NCBI GenBank assembly: GCA_003252395.1
Contig: QKEL01000008.1
Coordinates: forward strand, 62,001 to 126,000
DNA from: Spirochaetales bacterium
GTDB lineage: Bacteria; Spirochaetota; Spirochaetia; Treponematales; Treponemataceae
Reading direction: 5' to 3'
Length of the DNA stretch: 64,000 nucleotides
Below the pieces are notes generated by a model that was given only the letters and a program-made list of their open reading frames with translations, had not been told where the DNA came from and did not search any database. Every line of letters starts with the position of its first letter. The stretch's first letter is position 1. Of the stretch, positions 51,400 through 60,399 are shown one piece after another. Made by a program: the position numbers and the translations under genes.

Positions 51400-54300
51400 A
51401 TGAAAGCTTGGGTGCATTTTATATCGGCCGCGTTCGCCGCGGTCATCTTTTCGTGTCTTGGCCCCGTTGCCTACGCCGAATCCGCCTCGAAGGCCGATGA
51501 AGCGCCGAATAACCGGGACAGGGGGGCGTTCAACCCGTCGGAGGCGCCGTATTCGGGCTGGAAGCAGGCCACGACCCGCCACTTCCGGTTTATTTACGAA
51601 GAGGCATTCCGCGCCGAGACGGAGAGCTACGCCGCGGTGGCCGACGAGATTTGGAACGCGGTCTCGGCCGCCTACGACGCCCCGCAGGAACTTACCGACG
51701 TCATAATCACGGGCAGGACCGATACCATCGGCGCGTTCGCGCAGCCCTTAACCCGTTCCATGTGGTTCTTCACGAATTCGCCGCCCACGCCCGACTTCGG
51801 TTATCGCGAAGCCTGGCCAAAACTCGTGTTCACCCACGAGCTCGTGCATATCGCGAATTTCGATTTCGGCCGGCGCGTCTCCTCTTCCCCGAACCCCTTC
51901 GGGCCAGCCATCGATACGTTAAGGCTGTCCGCCATCCCGGGTTGGGAAATGGAGGGACTAACCACGGTGCTGGAAACGGAACTTACCTCGGGAGGCCGGG
52001 GAAGAAGCCCGCTTTTCGAGCTGCAATACAAGGCGCCCGCCCTGGATAACAGCATCGTTCCCTACGAGGAAATCGGGAAGGATGAAAGGCCGCCGGAACG
52101 GCAGATTTACGTCTACGGCTATCTGCTCATGCGCTCCATCGCCGACCGGTTCGGCCTGACCGCCTTGGCGGATATCGAACGGAACCGGGTAAACGGGAGA
52201 TCATTCGACGACGCGGTGAGGCTCGTAACCGGGGAGACGCCCGAAACGCTCTGGCAGGACGTAAGGCGCGCGTTGGCAAAGCGCTACGCGGGCGAGCGTG
52301 GCATCGACGAGGGCCGCATCGTAACGCCGCGCGAGACCGATACGTCCTGGTACCGGCCGGCGATGGTTACGGATACGGCCATAATCGGCCTGCGAAAGAC
52401 GGCAAAGGAATCCCTCGCCGCCGTATCGCTCGATCCGCGCGACGGCGCGGAAACCTTCCTATTCGGCGGAGATTTCGCCGACGAGCGCTCGCTCACCGCT
52501 TCGGAAACGGGGCTTGTCGTCGCGGCGATGGAAACCTACCGCGGCGAATCGAGACCCGGCTACCGGATAAGCACCGACCTTTGGGCGTGGAAGCAAAACG
52601 CCGGCCTAAAGAAGCTGACCGAGGGAAAGAGCCTTTTCCAGCCCTCGCTTTCCCGATCCGGCAATAGGCTCGTCGCGCTGGAGGCCGTTGGGCTGCGATA
52701 CCGAATCGTCGAGGTAGATCTGGAAACGGGTTCCCGCAAGCCGCTCATCGAGTCCGATACGCTCAGCTTCGCCCAGCCAGCCTTGTCTCCAGACGGAACG
52801 ACCCTCGCCTTTCTGGTCTTGGACGGAAAGCGCGCCGCCCTGGCCACGGCCCCCATGCCCAAATACGAGTTCGCCTACCCCATCCCCTCCGGCACAATCG
52901 CGGAAATCGCGAACGCGAAAGGCCCCATCGTCGACCTGTCAGACCCCTCGTGGACCGCCGATGGCACGCTTTTATGCGCCTCCAACGCGCGCGGGCGGCT
53001 GGAGGTATGGCAGTGGGCCGGCACGGCCGGCAAACCCGTGGTCGCCGATCCGGCGGGTGCATACTGGGCCGACCTCCGTCCAAACGGCGTTATATACGCC
53101 AGCTTCTCCGGAAGCGGTTTCGTCCTGAAAATGAAACCGGTCGAGAGCTGGGGCGCGGTACCCGATTTCATGGGGCCTTCCGCGCCCGGGAAAGCGGTAA
53201 CCCTCGCGGAATACCTTTCGGATTATCCCGCTTATATTCCTTGGACCGGCGAGAAAGGCATGCCGGAAGCGAAGGGCTCCGCCCGGCCGGCGGCGATTAC
53301 CGTCGGTGACGCCGGATCTACCGAGCCCGATATTCTCAGGCGGGAGGACAGCCCCCGACAGGACGCGCCGATCAAGGAATTGCCCGCGGGAACCGCCTTT
53401 TACAACGTGCCCCGACTGGAGCTCTGGATACCCTATTTCGGCGCCATCGAAATGCCCGATAGCTCGACGTCCTTCGGGGCCGGAGCGTGCGCGGTATTCG
53501 GGGGCTACTCCCTCCAAAAGGGCGCCCAGGCTAACAGCGTACTGATCGGCGGAACCTTTTATCCCAAGCTGCTTCAGGCCGACGCCATACTACTCGCCCA
53601 GACGCCCCTCCTCACGGGAGATTTCTTGGCCCTCGGAGCGAGAACGTACGCGCGCGATCCCGTGTTTTCCGACGGGTTGTTCCGCGAGACCGGTACCCTC
53701 CTCCTCTCCCTATCGCTCCCGGTCCGGGACGAACGCTTCGGGTACAATTTCCTGGACGGCGCGCTCATCCTGGGCATTGAGGGAAAGACGCTTCGGGTAT
53801 CCGAGGAAACCTTCACCGCCTCGGAAGACGGTCCCGCCCTTGCCGCCGGGTATACCTTCATTACGGGAATCGACTTTGCGCTCCGCCGGGAGGAGAGCGA
53901 AGGCGCTGAGGGGGCCCTCGCGGCAGAGGGGAACGCCGAGCTTTACACGTCGCTTTACCCGGAACGGGGCGATACGAGAATATCGATCGCTTACGGGATG
54001 CGTATCGCGCGGGGCACGAAAAACGTTCTCGGTGAGTTCGCATTCCGGGGTCGCTGGTTCGACCTGCCCGCGGGGGTGCCGCTCCCGGGAACCCTGGCGA
54101 CCGCCCGGGGCTTCTCCCTCGATACGGAGTTTCCCGGAAGGTTCATCCTGGAACCGTCCCTATCGTACCGGGGGAACGAGGGGGGATACGCCCGACTGTT
54201 CATGGAAAAGCTCGTCTCCTTCGGCGAGAATTCGGCTGGCGTAAGCACCCGGGATACCGGATTGCCCGGAAACCTTCGCGTGGACCCCTGGTACTACGCG

Positions 54301-54450
54301 GGGCTCGAGGCCGGCGTGGATCTGGGACGGAGCCGACTCGCCGCGGGGCTCGTGACCCGGTTCACCGGTACCCGCGAATGGCTACCCCTCGAGAATTCCC
54401 GGTATTACCTTGAGTACAAGCTGGATGCCCTTCGGGGAATAGCGCCCTAA
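51400..54450 (+). CDS. Putative outer-membrane protein: HExxH metallopeptidase, beta-propeller and barrel
   Basis: A 1016-residue exported protein. Signal peptide ends near PVAYAE. A peptidase MA-like domain (about 50-300) contains the zinc motif HELVH with a downstream glutamate in PGWEMEGLTTVLETEL. Residues about 310-620 hold TolB/PD40-type propeller blades (FQPSLSRSGNRLVALEAV, AQPALSPDGTTLAFLVLD, DPSWTADGTLLCAS). From about 660 to the end the sequence is strand-rich with aromatic girdles and ends in a short YLEYKLDALRGIAP, consistent with an outer-membrane barrel. The three-part layout is inferred; substrate unknown. Confidence 0.72.
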   Translation: MKAWVHFISAAFAAVIFSCLGPVAYAESASKADEAPNNRDRGAFNPSEAPYSGWKQATTRHFRFIYEEAFRAETESYAAVADEIWNAVSAAYDAPQELTDVIITGRTDTIGAFAQPLTRSMWFFTNSPPTPDFGYREAWPKLVFTHELVHIANFDFGRRVSSSPNPFGPAIDTLRLSAIPGWEMEGLTTVLETELTSGGRGRSPLFELQYKAPALDNSIVPYEEIGKDERPPERQIYVYGYLLMRSIADRFGLTALADIERNRVNGRSFDDAVRLVTGETPETLWQDVRRALAKRYAGERGIDEGRIVTPRETDTSWYRPAMVTDTAIIGLRKTAKESLAAVSLDPRDGAETFLFGGDFADERSLTASETGLVVAAMETYRGESRPGYRISTDLWAWKQNAGLKKLTEGKSLFQPSLSRSGNRLVALEAVGLRYRIVEVDLETGSRKPLIESDTLSFAQPALSPDGTTLAFLVLDGKRAALATAPMPKYEFAYPIPSGTIAEIANAKGPIVDLSDPSWTADGTLLCASNARGRLEVWQWAGTAGKPVVADPAGAYWADLRPNGVIYASFSGSGFVLKMKPVESWGAVPDFMGPSAPGKAVTLAEYLSDYPAYIPWTGEKGMPEAKGSARPAAITVGDAGSTEPDILRREDSPRQDAPIKELPAGTAFYNVPRLELWIPYFGAIEMPDSSTSFGAGACAVFGGYSLQKGAQANSVLIGGTFYPKLLQADAILLAQTPLLTGDFLALGARTYARDPVFSDGLFRETGTLLLSLSLPVRDERFGYNFLDGALILGIEGKTLRVSEETFTASEDGPALAAGYTFITGIDFALRREESEGAEGALAAEGNAELYTSLYPERGDTRISIAYGMRIARGTKNVLGEFAFRGRWFDLPAGVPLPGTLATARGFSLDTEFPGRFILEPSLSYRGNEGGYARLFMEKLVSFGENSAGVSTRDTGLPGNLRVDPWYYAGLEAGVDLGRSRLAAGLVTRFTGTREWLPLENSRYYLEYKLDALRGIAP

Positions 54451-54503
54451 ACCGGTCCGCTCCCCGAACGCCCCCCGCAAGGGGCGCGAAACGCCCGATA
54501 AAT

Positions 54504-54539
54504 AAAAAAGGCCGATCCCCCTCAGGATCGGCCTTTTTT
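54504..54539. terminator. Bidirectional terminator between the barrel gene and pyrG
   Basis: 9-bp arms GGCCGATCC (54510-54518) and GGATCGGCC (54525-54533), flanked by six A on the left and six T on the right, so it works on both strands. Confidence 0.92.
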
Positions 54540-54551
54540 CGCGATACCGCC

Positions 54552-56180
54552 TTATTTGGCGGCATTCCCCGCCTTCGACGCCGCGTTTACCGCAGCGGCG
54601 CCGATAAAGTCCCTGAATAGCGGATGCGGCCTATTTGGCCGGGAACCGAATTCAGGGTGGAACTGCACTCCGGTAAACCAGGGGTGATCCTTCAATTCCA
54701 CGATTTCGATTAGGTTCCGCTCGGGATTCCGCCCGGTCAAAAGCATATCGGAAGCCTCGAACTGCTCGCGGAATAGGTTGTTGAACTCGAATCGATGCCG
54801 ATGCCGTTCCTGAATGTCATGCATGCGGTATGCCTTCTCGGCGTTCGAGCCCTCGGTAATCAGGCAGCGGTACTCGCCAAGCCGGAGGGTACCGCCGAGT
54901 TTTACGCCCTGCTGGTCGGGCATGAGGTCGATGACCGGATACTCCGAGGTGGACGAGAACTCCGAGGAGTTCGCGTCCTTCATGCCCAATACGTTCCGCG
55001 CGAACTCAATGACGGATATCTGCATGCCCAGGCACACGCCGAAATAGGGTACCTTATTGAGGCGGGCGTACTTTGCGGCGAGTATCATGCCCTCGATACC
55101 GCGATCCCCGAACCCGCCCGGCACGATTATGCCGTCGGCCTTCCCGAGTATTTCCGCGGCAACCGCGTCGTCGGTTATGTGCTCCGAATTGATCCAGTCT
55201 ATGCGCACCTTGGCGCCGTGGTAAATGCCGCCGGCGGTAAGCGCCTCGGCGACGCTTAAATAGGCGTCGTGAAGGTCCACGTACTTTCCCACCAACGCTA
55301 TGGTCACTTCCTTATCGGGATGGTAGAACCGGTGTACCATCGCCGTCCAGTCGTCGAGTTCCGGTTTCCCGTCGGGAAGGGTCAAGAGCTTGCAGAGAAT
55401 CTTGCCCAGGCCCTCCCGCTCGAGCATGAGCGGCACTTCGTAGATCGACTTGGCGCTCAGGTTCTCGATGATGGCGTCCTTTTCGACGTTGCAGAAAAGG
55501 CTGAGTTTCTCGCGAATTCCCTTAGAAATGGACCGCTCGCTGCGGCACATGATCACGTCGGGCTGTATACCGAACCCGAGAAGTTCCTTCACGCTGTGCT
55601 GCATCGGCTTCGTCTTGAGCTCCCCGCATTCCTTCAGGTAAGGCAAAAGGCCAAGGTGCACGAAAATGCAGTTTTCTTTCCCTGCGCTTTGCCGGATTTG
55701 CCGAATCGCCTCGATAAAGGGCAGGGACTCGATATCGCCCACCGTACCGCCGATCTCGGTGATGATCACGTCGGCGTCGTGCTCGCGCGCGGACTGCAGG
55801 ATACGGTTCTTGATCTCGTCGGTCACGTGGGGAATGACCTGCACGGTATTGCCCTGGTATCCGCCCTCGCGCTCGCGGTCAAGAATGGCCTGGTAAACCT
55901 TGCCCGCGGTGGTGTTGTTATAGCGGTGGAGGGAAACGTCGGTGAAGCGCTCGTAATGCCCCAGGTCAAGATCGGTTTCGCCCCCGTCCACGGTTACGAA
56001 TACCTCGCCGTGCTGAAATGGGTTCATGGTACCCGGATCGATATTTAAGTACGGATCGAATTTCTGGTTCACGACCTTCACGCCGCGGCTCTTTAATAGA
56101 AGCCCGATCGACGCCGCCGTGATTCCCTTTCCCAGCGACGATACGACGCCGCCCGTAATAAAGATGAATTTAGCCTTCAT
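54552..56180 (-). CDS. pyrG: CTP synthase
   Basis: Amination of UTP to CTP using glutamine. 542 residues. Synthetase domain with [20 protein letters not shown] and [27 protein letters not shown]. The class I glutamine amidotransferase domain has its nucleophile in FGVCLGMQ and catalytic His/Glu in [10 protein letters not shown]. Start at 56180 (MKAKF); the frame to 56327 covers the leader and promoter. A promoter and terminator precede it, so it is probably attenuated. Confidence 0.96.
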   Translation of the reverse strand: MKAKFIFITGGVVSSLGKGITAASIGLLLKSRGVKVVNQKFDPYLNIDPGTMNPFQHGEVFVTVDGGETDLDLGHYERFTDVSLHRYNNTTAGKVYQAILDREREGGYQGNTVQVIPHVTDEIKNRILQSAREHDADVIITEIGGTVGDIESLPFIEAIRQIRQSAGKENCIFVHLGLLPYLKECGELKTKPMQHSVKELLGFGIQPDVIMCRSERSISKGIREKLSLFCNVEKDAIIENLSAKSIYEVPLMLEREGLGKILCKLLTLPDGKPELDDWTAMVHRFYHPDKEVTIALVGKYVDLHDAYLSVAEALTAGGIYHGAKVRIDWINSEHITDDAVAAEILGKADGIIVPGGFGDRGIEGMILAAKYARLNKVPYFGVCLGMQISVIEFARNVLGMKDANSSEFSSTSEYPVIDLMPDQQGVKLGGTLRLGEYRCLITEGSNAEKAYRMHDIQERHRHRFEFNNLFREQFEASDMLLTGRNPERNLIEIVELKDHPWFTGVQFHPEFGSRPNRPHPLFRDFIGAAAVNAASKAGNAAK

Positions 56181-56223
56181 GCGTTTTCCCCCGCGGGGCC
56201 CCGCCTTGTTCGGGGTCCGAAAA

Positions 56224-56256
56224 TAAAAAAAAGAGCCCGGCCATCTGACCGGGCTC
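56224..56256 (-). terminator. Terminator inside the pyrG leader (probable attenuator)
   Basis: 8-bp arms GAGCCCGG (56233-56240) and CCGGGCTC (56249-56256) with an eight-base U-tract on the minus strand. It lies downstream of the promoter at 56287-56315 and about 45 nt before the pyrG ATG. Confidence 0.8.
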
Positions 56257-56286
56257 CTCACTTGTTTTCCAAGCTCTGGTCGCCCC

Positions 56287-56315
56287 AATATACACGTTTT
56301 CCGTCCGTACTGCAA
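56287..56315 (-). promoter_or_regulatory. pyrG promoter
   Basis: TTGCAG (56310-56315), 17-bp spacer, TATATT (56287-56292), followed by GGGG. The G-run next to the start point recalls pyrG promoters of Gram-positives, where CTP-sensitive reiterative G addition controls attenuation (established there, only suggestive here). Confidence 0.62.
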
Positions 56316-56434
56316 GCGGTCAAACAATCGCTACGGGCGGTTCAACGCGTTTCGGTACCCGTTTGGCCGCGCGCCGGGGCATACCCCGCGGGGGATTCCC
56401 GTCCCGACGCGACAGCTCGGGCATCGGGGAAACG

Positions 56435-56776
56435 TTAGCCTATGGCGGCGGGACCCTTTTCCTTCGTCCTGATACGGACGCACTCTTTCAGGTCCATGAC
56501 GAAGATCTTTCCGTCGCCGATTTCGCCGGAATACGCGCCGTCGCAGATCGCGTCGATCGTCGTCTGCTCGTATTCGTCGTTTACCGCGATCTCAAGGCGT
56601 ACCTTCTTAAGGAGGTTCACCTCGATCTCGACGCCGCGGAAACTCTCGGTATATCCCATCTGCTGGCCGCAGCCGAGGGAGTTGGTCACGGAGAGCTTGA
56701 ATATCTTCTTTTCGTAGAGCTTCTGCTTTACGTCGTTCAGTTTATGCGGCTGAATGTACGCAATGATAAGTTTCAT
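56435..56776 (-). CDS. glnK: P-II nitrogen regulator (GlnK type)
   Basis: A 113-residue P-II protein that senses 2-oxoglutarate and ATP/ADP and gates AmtB. The fold is complete, with [23 protein letters not shown]. The T-loop reads [17 protein letters not shown]: Ile stands where enteric GlnB has Tyr51, and Phe and Val stand where Tyr46 and cyanobacterial Ser49 would be, so classical uridylylation or phosphorylation seems impossible. It ends the glnA-ANTAR-amtB-glnK cluster, 12 nt after amtB. Confidence 0.92.
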   Translation of the reverse strand: MKLIIAYIQPHKLNDVKQKLYEKKIFKLSVTNSLGCGQQMGYTESFRGVEIEVNLLKKVRLEIAVNDEYEQTTIDAICDGAYSGEIGDGKIFVMDLKECVRIRTKEKGPAAIG

Positions 56777-56788
56777 ACCGTCTCCCCC

Positions 56789-58195
56789 TTACATGTTGCT
56801 GAAGTGCTGGAAACCGTGATAGGCGTCCGCGCCGTGCTCGTTGATATCGAGCCCCTGCATCTCTTCCTTCTTGGGCACGCGAAGCTTACCCATGGCCTTC
56901 AGCACGCCGAAAACCGCTCCCATGGTAAGGCATACCCACGCTCCGACGGTTACCACGCCGAGCGCCTGAACCCCGAGGCCAGCCGCGCCGCCCCCGAAGA
57001 AAAGGCCGCCGTTCTCGAAGACCGGATTGCCGGCAAGCCGGCCGGGGGCCGCGAACAAGCCGACCGCGAGGGTACCCCATATGCCGTTCACCAGGTGGAC
57101 GGAAACCGCGCCGACGGGATCGTCGATATGGAGCAGCTTGTCGAAGAACTCCACGGATAGCACCACGAGCACGCCCGCTACGAGACCGATAATTACCGCG
57201 GGAATGGGGTCAACGGCGTAACAGGGCGCGGTGATCGCCACGAGGCCCGCAAGGGCGCCGTTCATGGTCATCGAAACATCGGGCTTCTTGAACCAGAACC
57301 AGGCGGTAAGCATGGCGGCGAAGGCGCCGGCGGCCGCGCCGAGGGTAGTGGTCACGGCGACGTGCGCGATCATCGGGTCGTTGCCGTTCAGCGTGGAAGC
57401 GGGGTTGAACCCGTACCATCCGAACCAGAGCAGGAACACGCCAAGCATCGCGAAGGTCATGTTGTGGCCGGGAATGGCGCGAACCACGGTCTTTCCGTCG
57501 ATCTTCACGTATTTCCCGATACGGGGGCCAAGGATTATGGCGCCCATAAGAGCGGCCCATCCGCCGATGGAGTGTACGACGGTGGAACCGGCAAAGTCGT
57601 GCATGCCGAGCCCGGCGAGCCAGCCGCCGCCCCATATCCAGTGACCGGCCACGGGATAGACCAGGGCGGAAAGGAATACGGTGTAAATCAGGTAGGCCTT
57701 GAACTTGATGCGTTCTGCTACGGCACCGGAAACGATGGTCGCGGCGGTGGCTGCGAACACGACCTGGAAGAACCAGTCGCGCATCTTGCCGGCCCAATCC
57801 GCGGGATCTATTCCGAGCAACGCGAACTGATCGGTCCCGAAAATCCCGCTTTTATCGGCGCCGTACATAATGCCGAAACCGATGAAAAAGAACGCGAGCG
57901 ATCCCAGGCAGAAGTCCATTAAGTTCTTCATGAGGATGTTTGCCGTGTTCTTGGCACGGGTGAGTCCGACCTCCACAAGCGCGAAGCCAGCCTGCATGAT
58001 GAAAACCAGCGCCGCTCCCACGACCATCCAGATCATGGTGGTTGCGTCGGTGGTCGCCTTGCTTTCAAGAAGCCCGTCGATTTCGGCTTTCGTGTACGTG
58101 ACCGAGTCCCCGGCAGACTGCGCGGCGACGAATGTCGGCATGAACACGCCCAATAGCAGCACGCTGGCCACTATCACTAAAAGTCTTTTGTTCAC
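56789..58195 (-). CDS. amtB: Ammonium transporter
   Basis: A 468-residue Amt/Rh channel. Starts at GTG 58195 with AGGAGG 8 nt upstream and a cleavable signal peptide (NKRLLVIVASVLLLGVFMPTFVAA). The family signature DFAGSTVVHSIGGWAALMGAIILGPR and the second conserved histidine region (VHLVNGIWGTLAVGLFA) are present. An unusual insert (VTYTKAEIDGLLESKATTD) sits before the first helix. glnK follows at once, the usual pairing. Confidence 0.94.
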   Translation of the reverse strand: MNKRLLVIVASVLLLGVFMPTFVAAQSAGDSVTYTKAEIDGLLESKATTDATTMIWMVVGAALVFIMQAGFALVEVGLTRAKNTANILMKNLMDFCLGSLAFFFIGFGIMYGADKSGIFGTDQFALLGIDPADWAGKMRDWFFQVVFAATAATIVSGAVAERIKFKAYLIYTVFLSALVYPVAGHWIWGGGWLAGLGMHDFAGSTVVHSIGGWAALMGAIILGPRIGKYVKIDGKTVVRAIPGHNMTFAMLGVFLLWFGWYGFNPASTLNGNDPMIAHVAVTTTLGAAAGAFAAMLTAWFWFKKPDVSMTMNGALAGLVAITAPCYAVDPIPAVIIGLVAGVLVVLSVEFFDKLLHIDDPVGAVSVHLVNGIWGTLAVGLFAAPGRLAGNPVFENGGLFFGGGAAGLGVQALGVVTVGAWVCLTMGAVFGVLKAMGKLRVPKKEEMQGLDINEHGADAYHGFQHFSNM

Positions 58196-58352
58196 GGCAA
58201 TTCCTCCTAGATGAATGACTTTCGGCTCATTCTTCCACAAAGACTTAAAAGACCCCCTTGTCTTCCCAGTATTGCTCGAATAAAAGCGTAACAAACTATG
58301 CTGAACCGGCAACGCCGGCCTTTTCAAGAAAAACGCTGTCTCGCCCAAGGCG
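58196..58352 (-). other. amtB leader / ANTAR-amtB spacer with hairpins
   Basis: 157 nt without a gene. On the minus strand it holds AACGC...GCGTT followed by TTTCTT (weak terminator-like), a CCGGC-GTT-GCCGG hairpin, and a short AAGAC...GTCTT stem followed by U residues. These may serve antitermination by the ANTAR protein, but I found no pair of canonical hexaloop hairpins. Confidence 0.4.
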
Positions 58353-58919
58353 TTAAAACTCGAACGAACCTTCTATGATCTTCCTGGCCGCATCGATAAT
58401 CTTCAGCCCGTGATCCATGCTATTCTTCTGCAAAAAACGGTGCGCCTGCGATTCTGTCATCCCGAAACGCTCCATGAGCGAGTTTTTCGCCTTCAGGATA
58501 AGCAGCTTTTCCTCCGCCGAACGCCCCGAACCGCCCTTCCGTTCCGCCACCATACCGCCCGAAACCGCGCTCTTGGCGGTTTCCTTTTCGGCCCTGTCCA
58601 CGGTAGCGATCAGCTCCATGGGAGACAGGGGATACGGCAGCGAAACAATATCGTTCCTGAATAACAAATCCCGTTGGTGCGGCAGCAGGATGGTAACCAA
58701 CGCCATCCGCCCCGCGAGAATCCCCGCGAGATCTTCAACGGTCATATCAGGAAACTGGAATCCGCTCACTATGACCATACTGGTACAGAACTCAGAGACC
58801 CGCACCGTATCCCCGCCGGTTGAGCAGGTGTACTCTACGGTATACCCGCTCCTCTTGAGCACCGAAGAAACCCAGTCGGTCAAAAGCGGATTTGAAAACG
58901 CTATGACGACGCTCTTCAT
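58353..58919 (-). CDS. ANTAR-domain RNA-binding response regulator
   Basis: A 188-residue protein. The N-terminal 115 residues have a receiver-like fold (MKSVVIAFSNPLLTDWVSSVLKRSGY) but lack the usual acidic pair and phospho-acceptor pattern, so it is a pseudo-receiver. The C-terminal ANTAR domain (about 128-185) reads AEEKLLILKAKNSLMERFGMTESQAHRFLQKNSMDHGLKIIDAARKII. ANTAR proteins stop transcription termination by binding leader RNA hairpins (established). It starts 2 nt after glnA and precedes amtB, so nitrogen genes are the likely targets. Confidence 0.88.
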   Translation of the reverse strand: MKSVVIAFSNPLLTDWVSSVLKRSGYTVEYTCSTGGDTVRVSEFCTSMVIVSGFQFPDMTVEDLAGILAGRMALVTILLPHQRDLLFRNDIVSLPYPLSPMELIATVDRAEKETAKSAVSGGMVAERKGGSGRSAEEKLLILKAKNSLMERFGMTESQAHRFLQKNSMDHGLKIIDAARKIIEGSFEF

Positions 58920-58921
58920 GT

Positions 58922-60253
58922 TCAGTATTTCGTCAGGTACGCGTCCAATTCCCAGGGAGTCACGCGCGAACGGTATTCATTCCACTCGTTCTCTTTGGCT
59001 TCGATAAACCTCGAATAGATATGCTCGCCCAGGGTCTCACGAATCAGCGGGTCTTCCTTCATGCAGGCGAGCGCCTCCTCCAGGCTTCCCGGCAAGCTGC
59101 CGATTCCCCGCTTGGCCCGCTCTTCCTCGGTCATCTTGAAGATATTCATCTCGGTTGATGCCGGCGGCGTCAGCCCCTTTTCAATTCCGTCCAAGCCCGC
59201 GGCGAGTATTACCGCGAACGCGAGATACGGATTGCACATGGGGTCGGGCGAACGAAGCTCGAGCCGGGTGGATTTACCCCGCGCGGCGGGCACGCGGATA
59301 AGCGGGCTTCGGTTTGCCGGGGACCAGGCCATATAGACCGGCGCCTCGTATCCCGGAACGAGCCGCTTATACGAGTTCACCGTCGGATTGGTTATCGCCG
59401 TCAGTCCGCGACCGTGGGCGAGAATTCCCGCCACGAATTGCCGGGCCGCCTTGCTCAGGCCCAGGGGATCGCTCTCGTCGTAAAAGGCGTTTTCGGTCCC
59501 CTTCATGAGCGACATATTCGTATGCATCCCCGAGCCATTCACTCCCGTCACCGGCTTAGCCATAAAAGAAGCGTGCAAACCGTGCCGTTGCGCGATGGTT
59601 TTAATCGCGAGCTTGAAAGTCATAACGCGATCCGCCGTTTTTAGCGCGTCATCGAAACGGAAGTCAATTTCATGCTGTCCCGGGGCGACTTCGTGATGGG
59701 AAGCCTCGATCTCAAAGCCCATTTGCTCGAGCGTCAGGACCATTTCACGGCGGGCATTTTCGCCCATATCGGTGGGGCCAAGGTCAAAATAGCCCGCGTT
59801 GTCGTGGGTCTCGAGGGTTGGATTTCCCTCTCCATCCGTATGAAAGAGGAAAAACTCGAGTTCCGGGCCGACGTTGAAGGTGTAGCCCATCTTTGCGGCC
59901 CGTTCCAACTGCTTTTTCAGCACGTAACGGGGAGAACCCTCAAACGGCTTTCCGTCAGGCGTAAAAACATCGCAAATAAACCGCGCGACCTTGCTTTGCT
60001 GAGGCCGCCAGGGCAATAAATTGAAGGAGTCAAGATCCGGATGAAGGTACATATCGGATTCTTCTATGCGAACGAAGCCTTCGATTGAGGAACCGTCGAT
60101 CATGCACTGGTTATCAAGGCATTTCTGAAGTTGTCCGGGTGTGATGGCGACGTTTTTCATCTGACCGAAAAGGTCGGTAAACTGCAGCCTGATAAATCCA
60201 ACGTCATCGTCCTTTACCAACGAAACAATATCGTTCTTTGAAAGCAAACCCAT
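58922..60253 (-). CDS. glnA: Glutamine synthetase type I
   Basis: ATP-dependent amidation of glutamate. 443 residues, the length of the GSI-alpha group (Bacillus type). Motifs: DGSSIEGF, NVGPELEFFLF, HHEVAPGQHEIDFRF, KPVTGVNGSGMHTNMSL, NPTVNSYKRLVPGYEAP and the GRxSTRLELRSPDP region. The GSI-beta adenylylation tyrosine context is absent, so control is probably by feedback and transcription. GGAGG lies 6 nt upstream of the ATG. A promoter and a strong terminator precede it. Confidence 0.96.
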   Translation of the reverse strand: MGLLSKNDIVSLVKDDDVGFIRLQFTDLFGQMKNVAITPGQLQKCLDNQCMIDGSSIEGFVRIEESDMYLHPDLDSFNLLPWRPQQSKVARFICDVFTPDGKPFEGSPRYVLKKQLERAAKMGYTFNVGPELEFFLFHTDGEGNPTLETHDNAGYFDLGPTDMGENARREMVLTLEQMGFEIEASHHEVAPGQHEIDFRFDDALKTADRVMTFKLAIKTIAQRHGLHASFMAKPVTGVNGSGMHTNMSLMKGTENAFYDESDPLGLSKAARQFVAGILAHGRGLTAITNPTVNSYKRLVPGYEAPVYMAWSPANRSPLIRVPAARGKSTRLELRSPDPMCNPYLAFAVILAAGLDGIEKGLTPPASTEMNIFKMTEEERAKRGIGSLPGSLEEALACMKEDPLIRETLGEHIYSRFIEAKENEWNEYRSRVTPWELDAYLTKY

Positions 60254-60270
60254 ACTCGCCTCCTCGCGAA

Positions 60271-60308
60271 TAAAAAAAAAGACGTTCCTACATCGATGTA
60301 GGAACGTC
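60271..60308 (-). terminator. Terminator inside the glnA leader (probable attenuator)
   Basis: A perfect 12-bp stem GACGTTCCTACA (60297-60308 on the RNA) with a TCGA loop and its complement at 60281-60292, then a nine-base U-tract. It lies downstream of the promoter and 28 nt before the glnA ATG. AUGUGAACG (60311-60319) can pair with CGUUC-CU-ACAU of the terminator's 5' arm, a mutually exclusive hairpin. Confidence 0.88.
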
Positions 60309-60330
60309 CTCGTTCACATTTGATATCCTC

Positions 60331-60359
60331 ATACTATAGGAACCTTTCGGACTCGTCAA
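60331..60359 (-). promoter_or_regulatory. glnA promoter
   Basis: TTGACG (60354-60359), 17-bp spacer, TAGTAT (60331-60336). Transcription would begin near 60324, so the leader is about 70 nt. No sigma-54 site was seen. The rest of the spacer up to 60399 is AT-rich with no gene. Confidence 0.72.
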
Positions 60360-60399
60360 GCGTTTTTTTGTATATTTATAACTTTTAATTGCATATTTA

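Noticed and set aside
58196..58352. Canonical ANTAR dual-hairpin site before amtB
   Set aside because: Hairpins exist, but I could not find two stems with the expected hexanucleotide loops, so only a generic leader is reported.
58196..60399. Sigma-54 promoters at glnA or amtB
   Set aside because: No GG-N10-GC site in either upstream region; glnA has a good sigma-70 promoter.
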